Source of the DNA: Rhizobium glycinendophyticum
GTDB lineage: Bacteria; Pseudomonadota; Alphaproteobacteria; Rhizobiales; Rhizobiaceae
Direction of reading: 5' to 3'
NCBI RefSeq assembly: GCF_006443685.1
Contig: NZ_VFYP01000003.1
Location: 186,001 to 250,000, forward strand
DNA length: 64,000 nucleotides
In this document: positions 27,888 through 37,948 of the stretch, one piece after another
How positions within the stretch are numbered: position 1 is the stretch's first letter
Layout of the letters: every line of letters starts with the position of its first letter
Made by a program: the position numbers and the translations under genes
The notes under the pieces: generated by a model
Told to the model about the DNA's origin: nothing
The model's input: only the letters and a program-made list of their open reading frames with translations
The model's database searches: none

Positions 27888-28697
27888 TTACTTGCTGTCG
27901 CGCTGGTAGATCCAGTCGTGATCCGGATGGTTCTGGAAGCGCCATTTGCGCAAGGGACCGGCCATGACGTTAAGATAATACATCTCGTAGCCATGCGGCA
28001 CGCCGCAAGGATGGTGCCCCTTCGGCACCAGAACCACGTCACCATCCGACACCGCCATGGTTTCGTCCAGCGAGCCGTCTTCGGTAAACACGCGCTGGAA
28101 GCCGAAGCCCTGGGCCGGATTGAGGCGGTGATAATAGGTCTCCTCGAGATAGGTCATCTCGGGGAAATTGTCCTCGTCATGCCGATGCGGCGGATAGGAC
28201 GACCAATTGCCCGAGGGCGTGAAGACTTCCGTCACCAGCAGGCTGTCGGCGACATCCCGGTCTTCCATGGCGATCGGATAGATATGCCTTGTATTGGCAC
28301 CCTTGCCGCGCTCGACGAACGAAATCCCCTCAGGCCCGATCTGCTGTGCCTCGCGACCGGGCATGGCGGGCGCCGTGCAGACCGCAAGCACGCAGTCGGT
28401 CGTCGCGACGGCAGACCAGTCGGCACCCGCCGGCACATAGACGCAATGCGGCGGTGTCTTCTCGAAGACCGACATGCGCTGACCGAGTTCGCCAAAATCC
28501 TTGCCGGAACCGCTGATCTTCGCCTTGCCCTCGACGAGAACCAGGATGACTTCCGTCTCGCCGGTCTGCTCGGCAGCGCTTTCACCTGTCTTCAGGCGGT
28601 AGAGCCCGAAGCCGACATAACCCCAGCCGGCGCTGGCAGGCGTGATGTCATGCACCTTGCCGGATGTGCCCGTAGGCTTGCGCAACAGATCGGCCAT
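27888..28697 (-). CDS. iolB: 5-deoxy-glucuronate isomerase
   Basis: A 269-residue bicupin that converts 5-deoxyglucuronate to 5-dehydro-2-deoxygluconate in inositol breakdown. Segments HDITPASAGWGYVGFGLYRL near 17 and SYPPHRHDEDNFPEMTYLEE near 166 carry the metal-binding His/Glu residues. PKGHHPCGVPHGYEMYYLNV is the C-terminal cupin motif. Length is normal. It is last in the iol minus-strand series. A repeat element lies 25 bp upstream of its ATG. Confidence 0.95.
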   Translation of the reverse strand: MADLLRKPTGTSGKVHDITPASAGWGYVGFGLYRLKTGESAAEQTGETEVILVLVEGKAKISGSGKDFGELGQRMSVFEKTPPHCVYVPAGADWSAVATTDCVLAVCTAPAMPGREAQQIGPEGISFVERGKGANTRHIYPIAMEDRDVADSLLVTEVFTPSGNWSSYPPHRHDEDNFPEMTYLEETYYHRLNPAQGFGFQRVFTEDGSLDETMAVSDGDVVLVPKGHHPCGVPHGYEMYYLNVMAGPLRKWRFQNHPDHDWIYQRDSK

Positions 28698-28722
28698 GTC
28701 TCGTCTCCCAAATATTCGGCGT

Positions 28723-28829
28723 CTAGAGCATTTCCGGCGAAAACGGAGCCGTCTTCAATGCTCTATCTCTTGGTTTTCACGCAATTCCGGACGCAAAACC
28801 GCTTCGCACTTTTGCTGGAATTGCTCTAG
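28723..28829. repeat. 107-bp palindromic intergenic repeat
   Basis: CTAGAGCA (28723-28730) and TGCTCTAG (28822-28829) bound an element whose ends are CTAGAGCATTTCCGGC and GGAATTGCTCTAG. The core has GTTTTCACGCAATTCCGGA and GCACTTTTGCTGGAATTGC. It is typical of dispersed Rhizobiaceae intergenic repeats. Its right end overlaps the stop codon of the neighbouring small gene. Confidence 0.75.
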
Positions 28830-29092
28830 TCCGCGTCAGCCCGTTCGGCTTCGGCGGCAATCCGCGCCCGTTCGGCCTCTGCCTTCGCTTCGGCCTTTTT
28901 CATTGTGTTTTCATACATGAACAGCAGTTCGTAACCGGCGTAGAGACCGGTGACAGCAAAGATCATCGCCCAGCCGGTCGCACCGTTCGAATACTCCACC
29001 CCGGCCCAGGCCAGCGGCAGCACCGTGCAGAGAATACGGATCCACAGCGGCTTGAAGAAGGGATGGGTCGGATCGAGGATCTGGAACTTCAA
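28826..29092 (-). CDS. Small membrane protein of unknown function
   Basis: An 88-residue protein from a TTG start (29092) reading MKFQILDPTHPFFKPLW; a longer frame from TTG at 29158 adds 22 residues that look non-coding. Two hydrophobic stretches are WIRILCTVLPLAWAGVEY and GWAMIFAVTGLYAGYELLF, followed by a charged Ala/Glu/Lys/Arg coiled-coil tail. Likely an inner-membrane protein with a cytoplasmic tail. It lies between iolE and iolB without obvious link to inositol. The last codons and stop lie in or against a repeat. Confidence 0.7.
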   Translation of the reverse strand: MKFQILDPTHPFFKPLWIRILCTVLPLAWAGVEYSNGATGWAMIFAVTGLYAGYELLFMYENTMKKAEAKAEAERARIAAEAERADAD

Positions 29093-29197
29093 GGCTTTGC
29101 TCCCGGCAGTCTTGTGAATGGGTCGCCTGCAATAGAGCCCAAATCCATGTGCTGTCAAAACACGGGGCTTAGATAAGTCCCCGCCCCGGCTTGCATA

Positions 29198-30091
29198 TCA
29201 GATCAGGCCGGCTTCCTTGGCAAAGCCCTTGAGCGACTTCAGGCCGAGGCTCTGATACTCGAAGGGATTGCGCACATCCGGGTCCTGCTCGGCCTCGATG
29301 ACGATCCAGCCTTCATAACCATGCTCGGCCGCGATCTTCAGCACCGGCGGGAAGTTCACGCCGCCTTCGCTATCGCCGGGAACGGTGAACACGCCGCGAC
29401 GCACACCTTCGAGGAAGGAGAGCTTCTCGCTCCGCACCTGATCGGCGATGACGGGACGAACATTCTTCGCGTGGATATGACCGACGCGGTGCATGTATTT
29501 TTTCGCAACCGCTTCCGGATTACCGCCGCCGAAATAGCAATGGCCGGTGTCGAGCAGCAGCTTGGCATGCGGACCGGTGTGCTCCATGAGTTTGTCGATC
29601 TCGGCTTCGGTCTCGACGACCGTCCCCATGTGGTGGTGATAGACCAGCGAGATGCCTTGGGAAGCCGAGAATTCGGCCAGCGCCTCGACGCCGGCACCGA
29701 ACTTTGCCCATTCGGCATCGGACAGAACCGGGCGGTCGGCAAGCGCCACATCATCGGCGCCATGAATGGCGTTCGAGGTTTCACAGACGATGATGACCTT
29801 GCAGCCCATGGCCTTCAGCACATCGAGGAAGGGCTGCATGGCAGCCTTTTCTTCCTCGATCGTGTTGGTGAGCAGGTTCAGCGAATGCCAGCCGGAGACG
29901 AATTTCAGGCCGCGCGGCTCGAGCACCGACTTCAATCCAGCCGGATCGGTCGGCAGCTTGTGGCCCTTTTCGATGCCGTCGAAACCGATCTTGGCGGTTT
30001 CGTCCAGGCACTGTTCGAGGCTGATATGGGCACCGAGACGGCGGTCATCATCGTTCGACCAGGCGATCGGGTTGGTTCCGAAAAGGATCAT
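29198..30091 (-). CDS. iolE: Inosose dehydratase (2-keto-myo-inositol dehydratase)
   Basis: A 297-residue TIM-barrel of the sugar-isomerase/AP-endonuclease-2 type. It opens with [12 protein letters not shown], continues [19 protein letters not shown], and has metal ligands in [26 protein letters not shown] and [12 protein letters not shown]. It converts 2-keto-myo-inositol to trihydroxycyclohexadione. The gene begins 2 bp after the iolD stop, so it is co-transcribed with iolCD. Confidence 0.95.
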   Translation of the reverse strand: MILFGTNPIAWSNDDDRRLGAHISLEQCLDETAKIGFDGIEKGHKLPTDPAGLKSVLEPRGLKFVSGWHSLNLLTNTIEEEKAAMQPFLDVLKAMGCKVIIVCETSNAIHGADDVALADRPVLSDAEWAKFGAGVEALAEFSASQGISLVYHHHMGTVVETEAEIDKLMEHTGPHAKLLLDTGHCYFGGGNPEAVAKKYMHRVGHIHAKNVRPVIADQVRSEKLSFLEGVRRGVFTVPGDSEGGVNFPPVLKIAAEHGYEGWIVIEAEQDPDVRNPFEYQSLGLKSLKGFAKEAGLI

Positions 30092-30093
30092 GA

Positions 30094-31914
30094 TCAGGTT
30101 CTTTCCTTCAGAGCCGCTTCATAGGCAGTGCGGGCTTGATTGACTTCGGCGCGGGCGGAAACTTCCGGCACCGCGACATCCCACCAGTAGCCGCCGGCTC
30201 CGGTGGTCGGATAAGGATCGGTGTCGATGACGATCACCGTCGTCTCGGTCGCCGCGCGGGCGGCATCGAGGGCTGTTTCCAGCTCCGCAATCGACGACAC
30301 CTTGTGCGACCGCGCCCCCATCGATGCCGCATGGGCGGCAAAATCGATGGCGATGGGGCTGACATTCGAATGAGCATAGAGGTTGTTGAACTGCGCGCCC
30401 CCGGTGCCCATCTGCAGCCGGTTGATACAGCCGTAACCGCGGTTATCGGTGATCACGACGGTGATCTTGACGCCCATGCCGACAGCCGTTGCCAGCTCGG
30501 AATTCATCATCATGTAGGAGCCGTCGCCGACCATGACGATGACGTCGCGGTCCGGTTCCGCCATCTTGATGCCGAGACCGCCGGCGATCTCGTAGCCCAT
30601 GCAGGAGAAGCCGTATTCCATGTGATAGGAGAGCGGCAGCTTCGACTTCCACAGCTGATGCAGTTCCCCCGGCATGGTGCCGGCCGCGCACATGACGACC
30701 GTATTGTCGCGCGAGGCGCGCTGCACGGCGCCGATCACCTGCATGTCGGTCGGCAGGGCATTGCTGTCGACGGGCGCAGCCGTTACGGCATCCGCCTTGG
30801 CAAACCAGGAGGCCTTGAGACCGGCATCCGGTGCGGCGAACGTGTGATCGCCAAGGGCTGCCGAGAGCCTTTTAAGCCCGATCTTGGCATCCGCCACCAA
30901 CGGGATCGCATCATGCTTGGCGCTGTCGTAAGGCTGCACGTTCAGCGCCAGGATCTTCCGATTGGGGTTCTTGAACAGCGCCCAGGACCCCGTGGTGAAA
31001 TCCTGGAAACGCGTGCCGACGCCGATGACGAGGTCGGCCTTTTCCGAGACAACATTGGCGCTTTCGGCACCGGTGACACCGACAGGGCCGAAATTCAGGC
31101 CATGGTCCCAGGCCAGTGCCGACTTGCCGGCCTGCGTCTCGACGACGGGGATCTGGTGCTTCTCGACGAACGCCTTGAGGGTGTCGGTAGCACCCGAAAA
31201 ATGCACGCCGCCACCGGCGACGATGACAGGGTTCTTCGCCGCCTTCAGCGCCGCAACCGCTGCTTCGAATTCAAAGACGTCAGGCTCCGGACGACGGAAG
31301 CGCCAGGTTTTCTTGGCAAAGAAGCTCTCCGGATAATCATAGGCCTCGGCTTGCACGTCCTGGCAGAAGGCAAGCGTGACCGGGCCGCAATCGGCGGGAT
31401 CGGTCAGCGTGCGCATGGCGCGTGGCAGGGCAGTCAGCAGCTGTTCCGGTCGCATGATGCGGTCGAAATAGCGCGAGACAGGACGGAAGCAGTCGTTGGC
31501 CGACATCGTTCCGTCGCCGAAGTCCTCGATCTGCTGCAGAACCGGATCGGGGCCACGATTTGCAAAGACATCGCCGGGGATGAAGAGCACCGGCAGGCGG
31601 TTGACATGGGCGAGTGCCGCCGCCGTCACCATGTTGAGCGCGCCGGGGCCGATGGAGGAGGTCACCGCCATGGCGCGGCGACGGCCGAGCTGCTTGGCAT
31701 AGGCGATCGCCGCATGCGCCATCGACTGCTCGTTCTGGCCGCGATAGGTCGGCAACTCCTCGCGGATGCCGTAGAGCGCTTCGCCGATGCCGGCCACATT
31801 GCCGTGACCGAAGATCGCCCAAACGCCTGCGATATAGGGAACACCATCCTCGTTAAGCTGGTTGGCGAGGTAACGCACCATCGCCTGGGCGGCGGTCAGC
31901 CGGATCGTCTTCAT
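30094..31914 (-). CDS. iolD: Trihydroxycyclohexane-1,2-dione hydrolase (THcHDO hydrolase)
   Basis: A 606-residue thiamine-diphosphate enzyme that opens the ring to 5-deoxyglucuronate. The N-terminal pyrimidine-binding domain has the region [20 protein letters not shown]. The C-terminal ThDP motif is [19 protein letters not shown] (GDG, then the N of the second half). ATG at 31914 overlaps the iolC stop as ATGA, and the ribosome binding site GGAGG lies in the iolC 3' end. Cytosolic. Confidence 0.95.
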   Translation of the reverse strand: MKTIRLTAAQAMVRYLANQLNEDGVPYIAGVWAIFGHGNVAGIGEALYGIREELPTYRGQNEQSMAHAAIAYAKQLGRRRAMAVTSSIGPGALNMVTAAALAHVNRLPVLFIPGDVFANRGPDPVLQQIEDFGDGTMSANDCFRPVSRYFDRIMRPEQLLTALPRAMRTLTDPADCGPVTLAFCQDVQAEAYDYPESFFAKKTWRFRRPEPDVFEFEAAVAALKAAKNPVIVAGGGVHFSGATDTLKAFVEKHQIPVVETQAGKSALAWDHGLNFGPVGVTGAESANVVSEKADLVIGVGTRFQDFTTGSWALFKNPNRKILALNVQPYDSAKHDAIPLVADAKIGLKRLSAALGDHTFAAPDAGLKASWFAKADAVTAAPVDSNALPTDMQVIGAVQRASRDNTVVMCAAGTMPGELHQLWKSKLPLSYHMEYGFSCMGYEIAGGLGIKMAEPDRDVIVMVGDGSYMMMNSELATAVGMGVKITVVITDNRGYGCINRLQMGTGGAQFNNLYAHSNVSPIAIDFAAHAASMGARSHKVSSIAELETALDAARAATETTVIVIDTDPYPTTGAGGYWWDVAVPEVSARAEVNQARTAYEAALKERT

Positions 31915-33839
31915 GCTTTTCCTCCCTTGGCGGAAACCGCCTTCTGCCGCGCAGCGTCCCAGATCGCACAGAGGCTCTGGTAACGCGCGGCCATATCCTC
32001 CACGGCAGCGGCATCGCTCAGCGAACCGGCAAGCCACTTGCGCGCGGCATCGCCGAAGATGGTGCGGCCGACGGCGAAACCCTTGACCAGATCAAAGCCG
32101 GCGGCAAGCTGGAAACTTGCCTCGAGCTCCGCCTGCGGCGCATCGAGACCGAGCACCACGATGCCGCGCGTATAGGGATCATTGCGCTCGATCGCGTTGC
32201 AGGCATTGGCCCAGGACGCCGTCGTCTTCATCGGCTCCAGCTTCCACCAGTCGGGATAGACGCCGATTTCGTAGAAACGCTCGATGATCTTGGCGGTGGT
32301 CTCCTCGTCACAGGCGTCGACCTTGGAGGGGATGACCTCCAGCAGGAACTCCAAGCGATTGCGGCGCGCCGCATGGAAGAGCCTGAGCACCGTCTGCTCC
32401 TGCTCGGCCTTCATCTCTGCGGTATCGTCAGGATGATAGAAGGTGAGCACCTTGACGACATGATCGATGGGCCATTCGACAAGACCGCCGAAATCGGGGC
32501 CGATCTCCGGTTCCAGCGTCAGCGGGCGCGAACCCGGCCATTCGACGGGACGGCCGATCCAGAGACCCGTGCCGGCGGCGCGGTAAAGCGCATCGCGACC
32601 CAACCGGCTGTCGCAGAGCAGGCCGTAACCGGCCTTGCCATCGGACACTTTGAGGGCGGCATCCAGGCAGAGGTTCTTGAACGCACCGATCCGATGCTCC
32701 GAAACGCCGGCCTCTTTGGCCATTGCTTCGAGCTGCATGCGGTGGTCGAAGGCAAAGACCCGCATGGTCGACCAGTCACCCTTGCGGTTGGTCGACCAGT
32801 GCACTTGCTCGAGGGCCGCATCCTTGCGCAACGCCTTGTTCTTGATGCCGACTTTAAAGAAATACTGCAGCTCTTCCCAGCTCGGATAGGCCGGCGTGCA
32901 GCCGTGGCGGGAGACGGCGAAGGCGCCGCAGGCATTGGCAAACTTCAGCGAGGTCGGCCAGTCTTCGCCGGTCAGCCAGCCCTTGAGCAGGCCGGACATG
33001 AAGCCGTCGCCGGCGCCGAGAACATTGAAGACCTCGATCGGGAAACCTTCGCCGGTCTGCCCCTCGTCGAGACTGTCGGGAATGGCATCCTCGAACACGA
33101 CGGCGCCCAACGGCCCGCGCTTGCAAACGAGCGTCGCCGGCGAAACCTGGCGCACGGCGCGCAGCGCCTCGATCGTATCGGTAGAACCACCGGCAATATG
33201 GAACTCCTCTTCCGTGCCGACGATCAGGTTGAACAGATGCAGGGTCGACTGCAGCTTGCGCGTGACCTTCTCGGATTCAACGAAGCGGCTTTCGCCATCG
33301 CCATGACCGGCCAGGCCCCAGAGGTTCGGGCGGTAATCGATATCGAGTGCGGTGAGCCCGCCATATTCCCGCGAGATCGCCAGCGCCTTCAGCACTGCCT
33401 GCTCGGTACGGGGATTGGACAGATGTGTGCCGGTGACGCAGACGCAGCGCGCTTCCGCGACAAAATCCGGATCGATATCGTCTTCCGACAGCGCCATGTC
33501 GGCGCAGTTCTCGCGGTAGAAGATCAGCGGAAACTGGTGTTCGTCCCGGATACCGAGCAGCACCAGAGCGGTCAGGCGCTCCTTGTCCGTCTTCACGCCG
33601 CGCACATCGACACCCTCGCGCACCAGCTGCTCGCGGATGAAGCGCCCCATATGCTCATCGCCAACGCGGGTGATCAGCGCCGACTTCAGCCCAAGACGCG
33701 CGGTGCCGGCTGCAATATTGGTCGGCGAACCACCGATATATTTGTTGAAGGAGGCCATATCCTCCAGCCGACCACCGACCTGGGCCCCGTAAAGGTCCAC
33801 GGACGAGCGGCCGATCGTGATCAGATCGAGCGAAGCCAA
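31911..33839 (-). CDS. iolC: 5-dehydro-2-deoxygluconokinase fused to DUF2090
   Basis: A 642-residue protein. Residues 1-320 are a PfkB-type kinase (ITIGRSSVDLYGAQVGGRL start, then YIGGSPTNIAAGTARLGLKS; ATP site VLGAGDGFMSGLL near 270). Residues about 330-642 are a DUF2090 aldolase-like domain (RVFAFDHRMQLEAMAKEAG). In Bacillus, kinase IolC and aldolase IolJ are separate; this fusion is the form usual in proteobacteria, and the DUF2090 half is a candidate for the aldolase step. TTG at 33839 with GGGAGGA upstream is the best start; no ATG fits. Confidence 0.92.
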   Translation of the reverse strand: MASLDLITIGRSSVDLYGAQVGGRLEDMASFNKYIGGSPTNIAAGTARLGLKSALITRVGDEHMGRFIREQLVREGVDVRGVKTDKERLTALVLLGIRDEHQFPLIFYRENCADMALSEDDIDPDFVAEARCVCVTGTHLSNPRTEQAVLKALAISREYGGLTALDIDYRPNLWGLAGHGDGESRFVESEKVTRKLQSTLHLFNLIVGTEEEFHIAGGSTDTIEALRAVRQVSPATLVCKRGPLGAVVFEDAIPDSLDEGQTGEGFPIEVFNVLGAGDGFMSGLLKGWLTGEDWPTSLKFANACGAFAVSRHGCTPAYPSWEELQYFFKVGIKNKALRKDAALEQVHWSTNRKGDWSTMRVFAFDHRMQLEAMAKEAGVSEHRIGAFKNLCLDAALKVSDGKAGYGLLCDSRLGRDALYRAAGTGLWIGRPVEWPGSRPLTLEPEIGPDFGGLVEWPIDHVVKVLTFYHPDDTAEMKAEQEQTVLRLFHAARRNRLEFLLEVIPSKVDACDEETTAKIIERFYEIGVYPDWWKLEPMKTTASWANACNAIERNDPYTRGIVVLGLDAPQAELEASFQLAAGFDLVKGFAVGRTIFGDAARKWLAGSLSDAAAVEDMAARYQSLCAIWDAARQKAVSAKGGKA

Positions 33840-33959
33840 ATTGTCCTCCCTGCTGCGGGATCTAGCTGCCCCGCTCTCCACCGGCCATTCCATGGAATGG
33901 AACGGCCACTCTTCAAAATGGACTATAAATTCTATTTCTCAGAATTTCAATACGGACGT
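33840..33959 (-). promoter_or_regulatory. iolC promoter region with candidate IolR operator
   Basis: The 120-bp gap upstream of iolC contains TGGACTATAAATTCTA at 33919-33934, which differs by three bases from TGGAATATATGTTCTA upstream of iolR. Closer to iolC lies the perfect palindrome CATTCCATGGAATG at 33886-33899. The reported S. meliloti IolR motif is, from memory, GGAA-N6-TTCC; both 16-mers are close to it. Confidence 0.5.
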
Positions 33960-34781
33960 TCAATCTTCCTGCCGCGCCGTTCCCACAGCAACAGACAGTG
34001 TAATGGCGAGACAAAGCGTCGCGGAGAGCGACCTGAAGGCACCGAAATCCACTTCCGAGACCGACAGCAAAGTAGCATTCATTCGCCGGAGCGGACTGAC
34101 GACCGTATCGGTGACGGCAACCACCGGAATGCCCCTGCTCGCGACATCTTCGACCAGATCCAGCGTCTCGGCGGAATAAGGCGAGAATGTCACGGCGAGC
34201 AGCGCGTCGCCCTCTCGGATCGCATGGTGATTGTCGAGGCGCCCGACAACGCTGTGCAGCATGGCCGGCACGCCCATCTTCTCGAAGGCATAGGCCATGT
34301 AGCTCGCCACCGGAAAGGAGCGGCGAAGGCCAATGATATGGATCATCCGCGCCTTGGAGAGCAACTCGACAGCCACCTCAAGCGCCTGCGGATCCACGGT
34401 TTTGACGAGATTCTCCAGCGACATACGGCCGGCCTCGACAAATTCCGCCAGAAGCGCCGAGGGCGTACCCTCCTGCATCTCGCGCAGGTGCTGCAGCCGA
34501 GTGGAATAATCCGGCCAGCCCCCGACAAAGCTCTCGCGAAAGAGCTTCTGCATCTCGGAAAAGCCGGTGAAACCCATGATCTGGCAAAAGCGCATGAAGG
34601 CCGAGGGCTGTACGCCCGCCCCTTCCGCCATCTCCGCCACGGTCGACACCGCAATCCGATCCTTGTTGGCAGCCACATAGTCGGCACACTGCTTCAGGCG
34701 CTTCGGCAGCGTGCTCGACACCTCCAGCAGCCGGTCCTCGAAGGCCTTGATCGTCTGTGGCCCGACACTCTCGTTCATCCT
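33960..34781 (-). CDS. iolR: RpiR-family regulator, probable IolR
   Basis: A 273-residue regulator from ATG 34781; starts at 34811 and 34823 are possible. The N-terminal RpiR helix-turn-helix includes STVAEMAEGAGVQPSAFMRF, and the C-terminal SIS sugar-phosphate domain begins near residue 110 with ARMIHIIGLRRSFPVASYMA. Position immediately upstream of iolCDEB and divergent from iolG matches rhizobial IolR, a repressor relieved by an inositol-derived phosphate. The gap 34782-34965 holds a candidate operator. Confidence 0.87.
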   Translation of the reverse strand, partial: RMNESVGPQTIKAFEDRLLEVSSTLPKRLKQCADYVAANKDRIAVSTVAEMAEGAGVQPSAFMRFCQIMGFTGFSEMQKLFRESFVGGWPDYSTRLQHLREMQEGTPSALLAEFVEAGRMSLENLVKTVDPQALEVAVELLSKARMIHIIGLRRSFPVASYMAYAFEKMGVPAMLHSVVGRLDNHHAIREGDALLAVTFSPYSAETLDLVEDVASRGIPVVAVTDTVVSPLRRMNATLLSVSEVDFGAFRSLSATLCLAITLSVAVGTARQED

Positions 34782-34835
34782 GCCCCCGTTTGCCTGAACT
34801 TCGCTTGACATGAACAGTGTCACGATCTAGCAAAA

Positions 34836-34851
34836 TAGAACATATATTCCA
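34836..34851. promoter_or_regulatory. Candidate IolR operator between iolR and iolG
   Basis: TAGAACATATATTCCA (minus strand TGGAATATATGTTCTA) lies in the shared iolR-iolG promoter region. It matches a GGAA-N6-TTCC pattern at seven of eight defined bases and resembles the site upstream of iolC. Confidence 0.5.
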
Positions 34852-34965
34852 AATCAGCGCATTTGCCAGCGCGAAATGGAACAGAGACAGGGCGCGCCCG
34901 CGAGCGCCTGACAATACAACAATCGCCTCGTCTGCGAATTAGACCGGGCACAGGGAGGAATGATC

Positions 34966-35961
34966 ATGGTCACGAGACTGGCCCTTCTGGGCGCCGGCCG
35001 TATCGGCAAGGTTCACGCAAAAGCTATTGCCGAAGACAAGCGCGCCAAGCTGGTCGCCGTTGCCGACGCCTTTGCCGACGCCGCCAACGCCATTGCCGCC
35101 CAGACCGGCTGCGCGGTGAAGACGATCGAGGAGATCGAAGCCGACAAGGATATCGACGCCGTCATCATCTGCACGCCGACCAACACCCATGCCGACCTGA
35201 TCGAGCGCTTCGCCAAGGCCGGCAAGGCGATCTTCTGCGAAAAGCCGATCGATCTGGACGTCGCACGCGCCAAGGCCTGCTTGGAGACTGTCCGCGCCGT
35301 CGGCGGCAAGGTCATGCTCGGCTTCAACCGCCGCTTCGACCCGCATTTCCAGGCCGTGCGCAAGGAAATCGACAAGGGCTCGATCGGCAAGGTCGAGATG
35401 GTGACGATCACCAGCCGCGACCCGGGCGCACCGCCGGCCGAATACATCAAGGTCTCCGGCGGCATCTTCCGCGACATGACCATCCATGACTTCGACATGG
35501 CCCGCTTCCTGCTCGGCGAAGAGATCGAAACGGTCCAGGCTTCGGCTTCGGTTCTGGTCGATCCCAAGATCGGCGAACTCGGCGATTACGACAGCGCGTC
35601 CTTGATCCTGACGACGAAGAGTGGCCGCCAGGCGATCATCTCCAACTCGCGCCGCGCATCTTATGGCTACGACCAGCGTATCGAAGTGCATGGCTCGCTG
35701 GGGTCGGTCTCGGCCGAGAACCAGCGCCCGGTCTCGATCGAAGTCGCCAACAAAGACGGTTACACCCGTCCGCCGCTGCACGACTTCTTCATGACCCGCT
35801 ATACGGCAGCTTACGCGGCTGAAATCTCCGCTTTCATCGACGCGCTCGACAACGGCACGCCGATGGCGCCGTCTGCCGAAGACGGCCTGATCGCGCTCGC
35901 CCTCGCTGACGCCGCTGTGAAGTCGGCCAAAGACAAGTCCGCCGTAACCGTCAGCTACTGA
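34966..35961 (+). CDS. iolG: Inositol 2-dehydrogenase
   Basis: A 331-residue Gfo/Idh/MocA dehydrogenase that oxidises myo-inositol to 2-keto-myo-inositol. The Rossmann motif is LALLGAGRIGKVHAKAI near residue 5, the catalytic EKP motif is FCEKPIDLD near 93, and FRDMTIHDFDMARFL near 167 carries the catalytic Asp/His. ATG at 34966 is better placed to the AGGGAGG site than ATG at 34960. It supplies the first step of the pathway encoded by iolCDEB. A strong terminator follows. Confidence 0.93.
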   Translation: MVTRLALLGAGRIGKVHAKAIAEDKRAKLVAVADAFADAANAIAAQTGCAVKTIEEIEADKDIDAVIICTPTNTHADLIERFAKAGKAIFCEKPIDLDVARAKACLETVRAVGGKVMLGFNRRFDPHFQAVRKEIDKGSIGKVEMVTITSRDPGAPPAEYIKVSGGIFRDMTIHDFDMARFLLGEEIETVQASASVLVDPKIGELGDYDSASLILTTKSGRQAIISNSRRASYGYDQRIEVHGSLGSVSAENQRPVSIEVANKDGYTRPPLHDFFMTRYTAAYAAEISAFIDALDNGTPMAPSAEDGLIALALADAAVKSAKDKSAVTVSY

Positions 35962-36002
35962 CGGAAAGAGCTCCCGCGCTGCCGCAAGGTGGCGCAGAAT
36001 GG

Positions 36003-36035
36003 AAACGCCGCCCGAACCTCCTCGGGCGGCGTTTT
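36003..36035. terminator. Bidirectional terminator between iolG and thuB
   Basis: AAACGCCGCCCGA pairs with TCGGGCGGCGTTT around a six-base loop and ends TTTTCG. It lies in the 92-bp gap between convergent iolG and thuB. Confidence 0.85.
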
Positions 36036-36053
36036 CGTTCGAACCTGCATATG

Positions 36054-37109
36054 TCAGACGACGAGTTCCCGACGCTCCACTTCGGTGAGCATGGCGAGAT
36101 CGAGGATCTTCTGCAGGTTCGCCGCATGCCGGAAGCTCGGCTCCTGCGTGTAGCCGGACTGGATGGCGGCGATGAACTTCTGATAGTTCGTCTGCACCGG
36201 ATCGACCTCGATTTCACGCCAGACAGCCTTTTCCACATCCTCCTGCAGACAGGCACGCAGCTTCGAACCGTCGAGACGATGGATGACCTCCAGCGCGCCC
36301 TTGTCGCCGTGGACCCGGAGCCTGAGCTCATTCAGGTGGCCGGTAGCCCAACGGCTCGCATGGATCACACCCATGGCGCCGTTGGTGAACTCGGCGGTCA
36401 TGGTGAAGCTGTCGTTTGCATCGAGATCGTATTCGCCGATCTTGTTGCCCGGCGCCTTCTCGAAAGCCTTCATCCGTGCGAAGACATGATCGATCTCGGT
36501 GACTGCGCCATAACCGACGAAGTCGAGGATGTGGATGCCGACATCGCCGAGCACGCCGTTCGAGCCGTGTTTGGTCGACAGCCGCCAGAGCCACTGGCTC
36601 TCGGTCGCCCAGTCACCCCAGGCCTTGGACACCAGCCAACTTTGGAGATAGGAGGCCTCGATGTGGCGGACCTTTCCGATCTCGCCGGCGAGCACCATCT
36701 GGCGGGCCTTCTGCACCTGCGCCACGTTGCGATAGGTGAGGTTGACCATATTGACGAGACCGGAGGCTTCCGCAGCAGTCGCCATCTCGTCAGCCTTGGC
36801 ATAGCTCTCGGCCAGCGGCTTTTCGCACATCACATGTTTGCCGGCGGCAAGCAGTTGCAGCGTCGTGGCATAATGGATGCGATCGGGCGTCACATTGGTG
36901 ACCGCATCGAACTCGCCCCAGGCGATTGCCTCTTCCAGGCTGGTGAAGGTATTGGGAATGTCATGCCGTGCGGCGAAGGCGCGAACCTTCGCCAGATCGA
37001 CATCGACGGCTGCCACGAGCTGAACGTCAGTGATGGTGGAGAAATTCATGGCATGGGTATTGGCCATGCCGCCGGTGCCAAGCACCAGAAGCCGGATAGG
37101 ACTGCTCAT
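36054..37109 (-). CDS. thuB: Gfo/Idh/MocA oxidoreductase, ThuB-like
   Basis: A 351-residue NAD(P)-dependent dehydrogenase. The cofactor motif is [17 protein letters not shown] near 6, the catalytic motif [13 protein letters not shown] near 96, and [17 protein letters not shown] carries the catalytic Asp/His. ThuB in Sinorhizobium is required with ThuA for trehalose, maltitol and sucrose catabolism, giving 3-keto sugars. ATG overlaps the thuA stop as ATGA. Last gene of the thu operon. Confidence 0.88.
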   Translation of the reverse strand: MSSPIRLLVLGTGGMANTHAMNFSTITDVQLVAAVDVDLAKVRAFAARHDIPNTFTSLEEAIAWGEFDAVTNVTPDRIHYATTLQLLAAGKHVMCEKPLAESYAKADEMATAAEASGLVNMVNLTYRNVAQVQKARQMVLAGEIGKVRHIEASYLQSWLVSKAWGDWATESQWLWRLSTKHGSNGVLGDVGIHILDFVGYGAVTEIDHVFARMKAFEKAPGNKIGEYDLDANDSFTMTAEFTNGAMGVIHASRWATGHLNELRLRVHGDKGALEVIHRLDGSKLRACLQEDVEKAVWREIEVDPVQTNYQKFIAAIQSGYTQEPSFRHAANLQKILDLAMLTEVERRELVV

Positions 37110-37891
37110 TTGTAGCCTTCCTCGCCGGCCTGGTGGAGACGCGGGCCGCGCTCGGTGATCGGCTCGAGCGCCTTTTCGACCGGGACGTTCGGTGCATCAT
37201 GCACGGCGCCGTAGCGCGGCATCGGGTTGTAGGCCCATTTCACGCCGTTGCGGATGACCTGCTGTACGGTCGCGTCGTGATAGGTCGGATAGGTTTCGTG
37301 GCCGGGGCGGAAGTAGAAGATATTGCCGGCACCACGCTTCCAGGTCAGACCCGAGCGGAAGATTTCACCGCCGGCAAACCACGAGATGAACACAGTTTCC
37401 AGCGGTTCGGGAACCGAGAAGAACTCGCCGTACATTTCTTCGTTTTCGAGCACGAAATTCTCTGGAATGCCGGCCGCGATCGGATGGCCGGGATTGACCG
37501 TCCAGATCCGCTCGCGCTCGCCCGCCTCACGCCATTTCAGCGCGCAAGGCGTGCCCATCAGCCGCTTGAAGGGCTTGGAAAAATGGCCGGAATGCAGGAC
37601 CAGCAGACCCATGCCTTCCCAAACGCGCTTGGCAACGCGCTCGACGATTTCGTCGTCCACTGCGCCATGCGCCTTGTGGCCCCACCAGACCAGCACATCC
37701 GTCTCAGCCAGTCGCTCGACCGACAGGCCATGCTCTGGCTCCTGCAGGGTTGCGGTGGTCGCCTCGATCTCGTTGTCTGTGTTGAGAGCCGCTGCAATCG
37801 TCGAATGCATGCCATCGGGATAAATCCCTCGGACGATAGCATTCTCTCGTTCATGTACGTTTTCACCCCAGACAACCGTTCTGATCGTCAT
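37106..37891 (-). CDS. thuA: ThuA-domain trehalose utilisation protein
   Basis: A 261-residue class-I glutamine-amidotransferase-like protein. The ThuA pattern includes [11 protein letters not shown] near 6, [12 protein letters not shown] near 60 and [12 protein letters not shown] near 88. ThuA acts with ThuB to oxidise disaccharides to keto derivatives. ATG at 37891 is taken from family similarity ([11 protein letters not shown]). Cytosolic, 57 bp downstream of thuK. Confidence 0.9.
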   Translation of the reverse strand: MTIRTVVWGENVHERENAIVRGIYPDGMHSTIAAALNTDNEIEATTATLQEPEHGLSVERLAETDVLVWWGHKAHGAVDDEIVERVAKRVWEGMGLLVLHSGHFSKPFKRLMGTPCALKWREAGERERIWTVNPGHPIAAGIPENFVLENEEMYGEFFSVPEPLETVFISWFAGGEIFRSGLTWKRGAGNIFYFRPGHETYPTYHDATVQQVIRNGVKWAYNPMPRYGAVHDAPNVPVEKALEPITERGPRLHQAGEEGYK

Positions 37892-37948
37892 CTGACTTCT
37901 CCTTGAGTCTCGACCCTCCGCCATGGAGGACCGTATTTCATCATGCGC

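Noticed and set aside
30136..31983. 615-residue plus-strand frame antisense to iolD
   Set aside because: Mirror of the iolD coding frame; no domain, no ribosome binding site supporting it.
31911..33839. IolC-DUF2090 fusion as a novel architecture
   Set aside because: Striking compared with Bacillus, but this fusion is already common in proteobacterial inositol clusters.
32373..34808. 811-residue plus-strand frame antisense to iolC and iolR
   Set aside because: It spans two confidently identified minus-strand genes and has no domain of its own.
34782..34823. N-terminal extension of iolR
   Set aside because: Two upstream in-frame ATGs exist, but the extra residues do not fit the RpiR start and the 34781 ATG has a better upstream purine-rich site.
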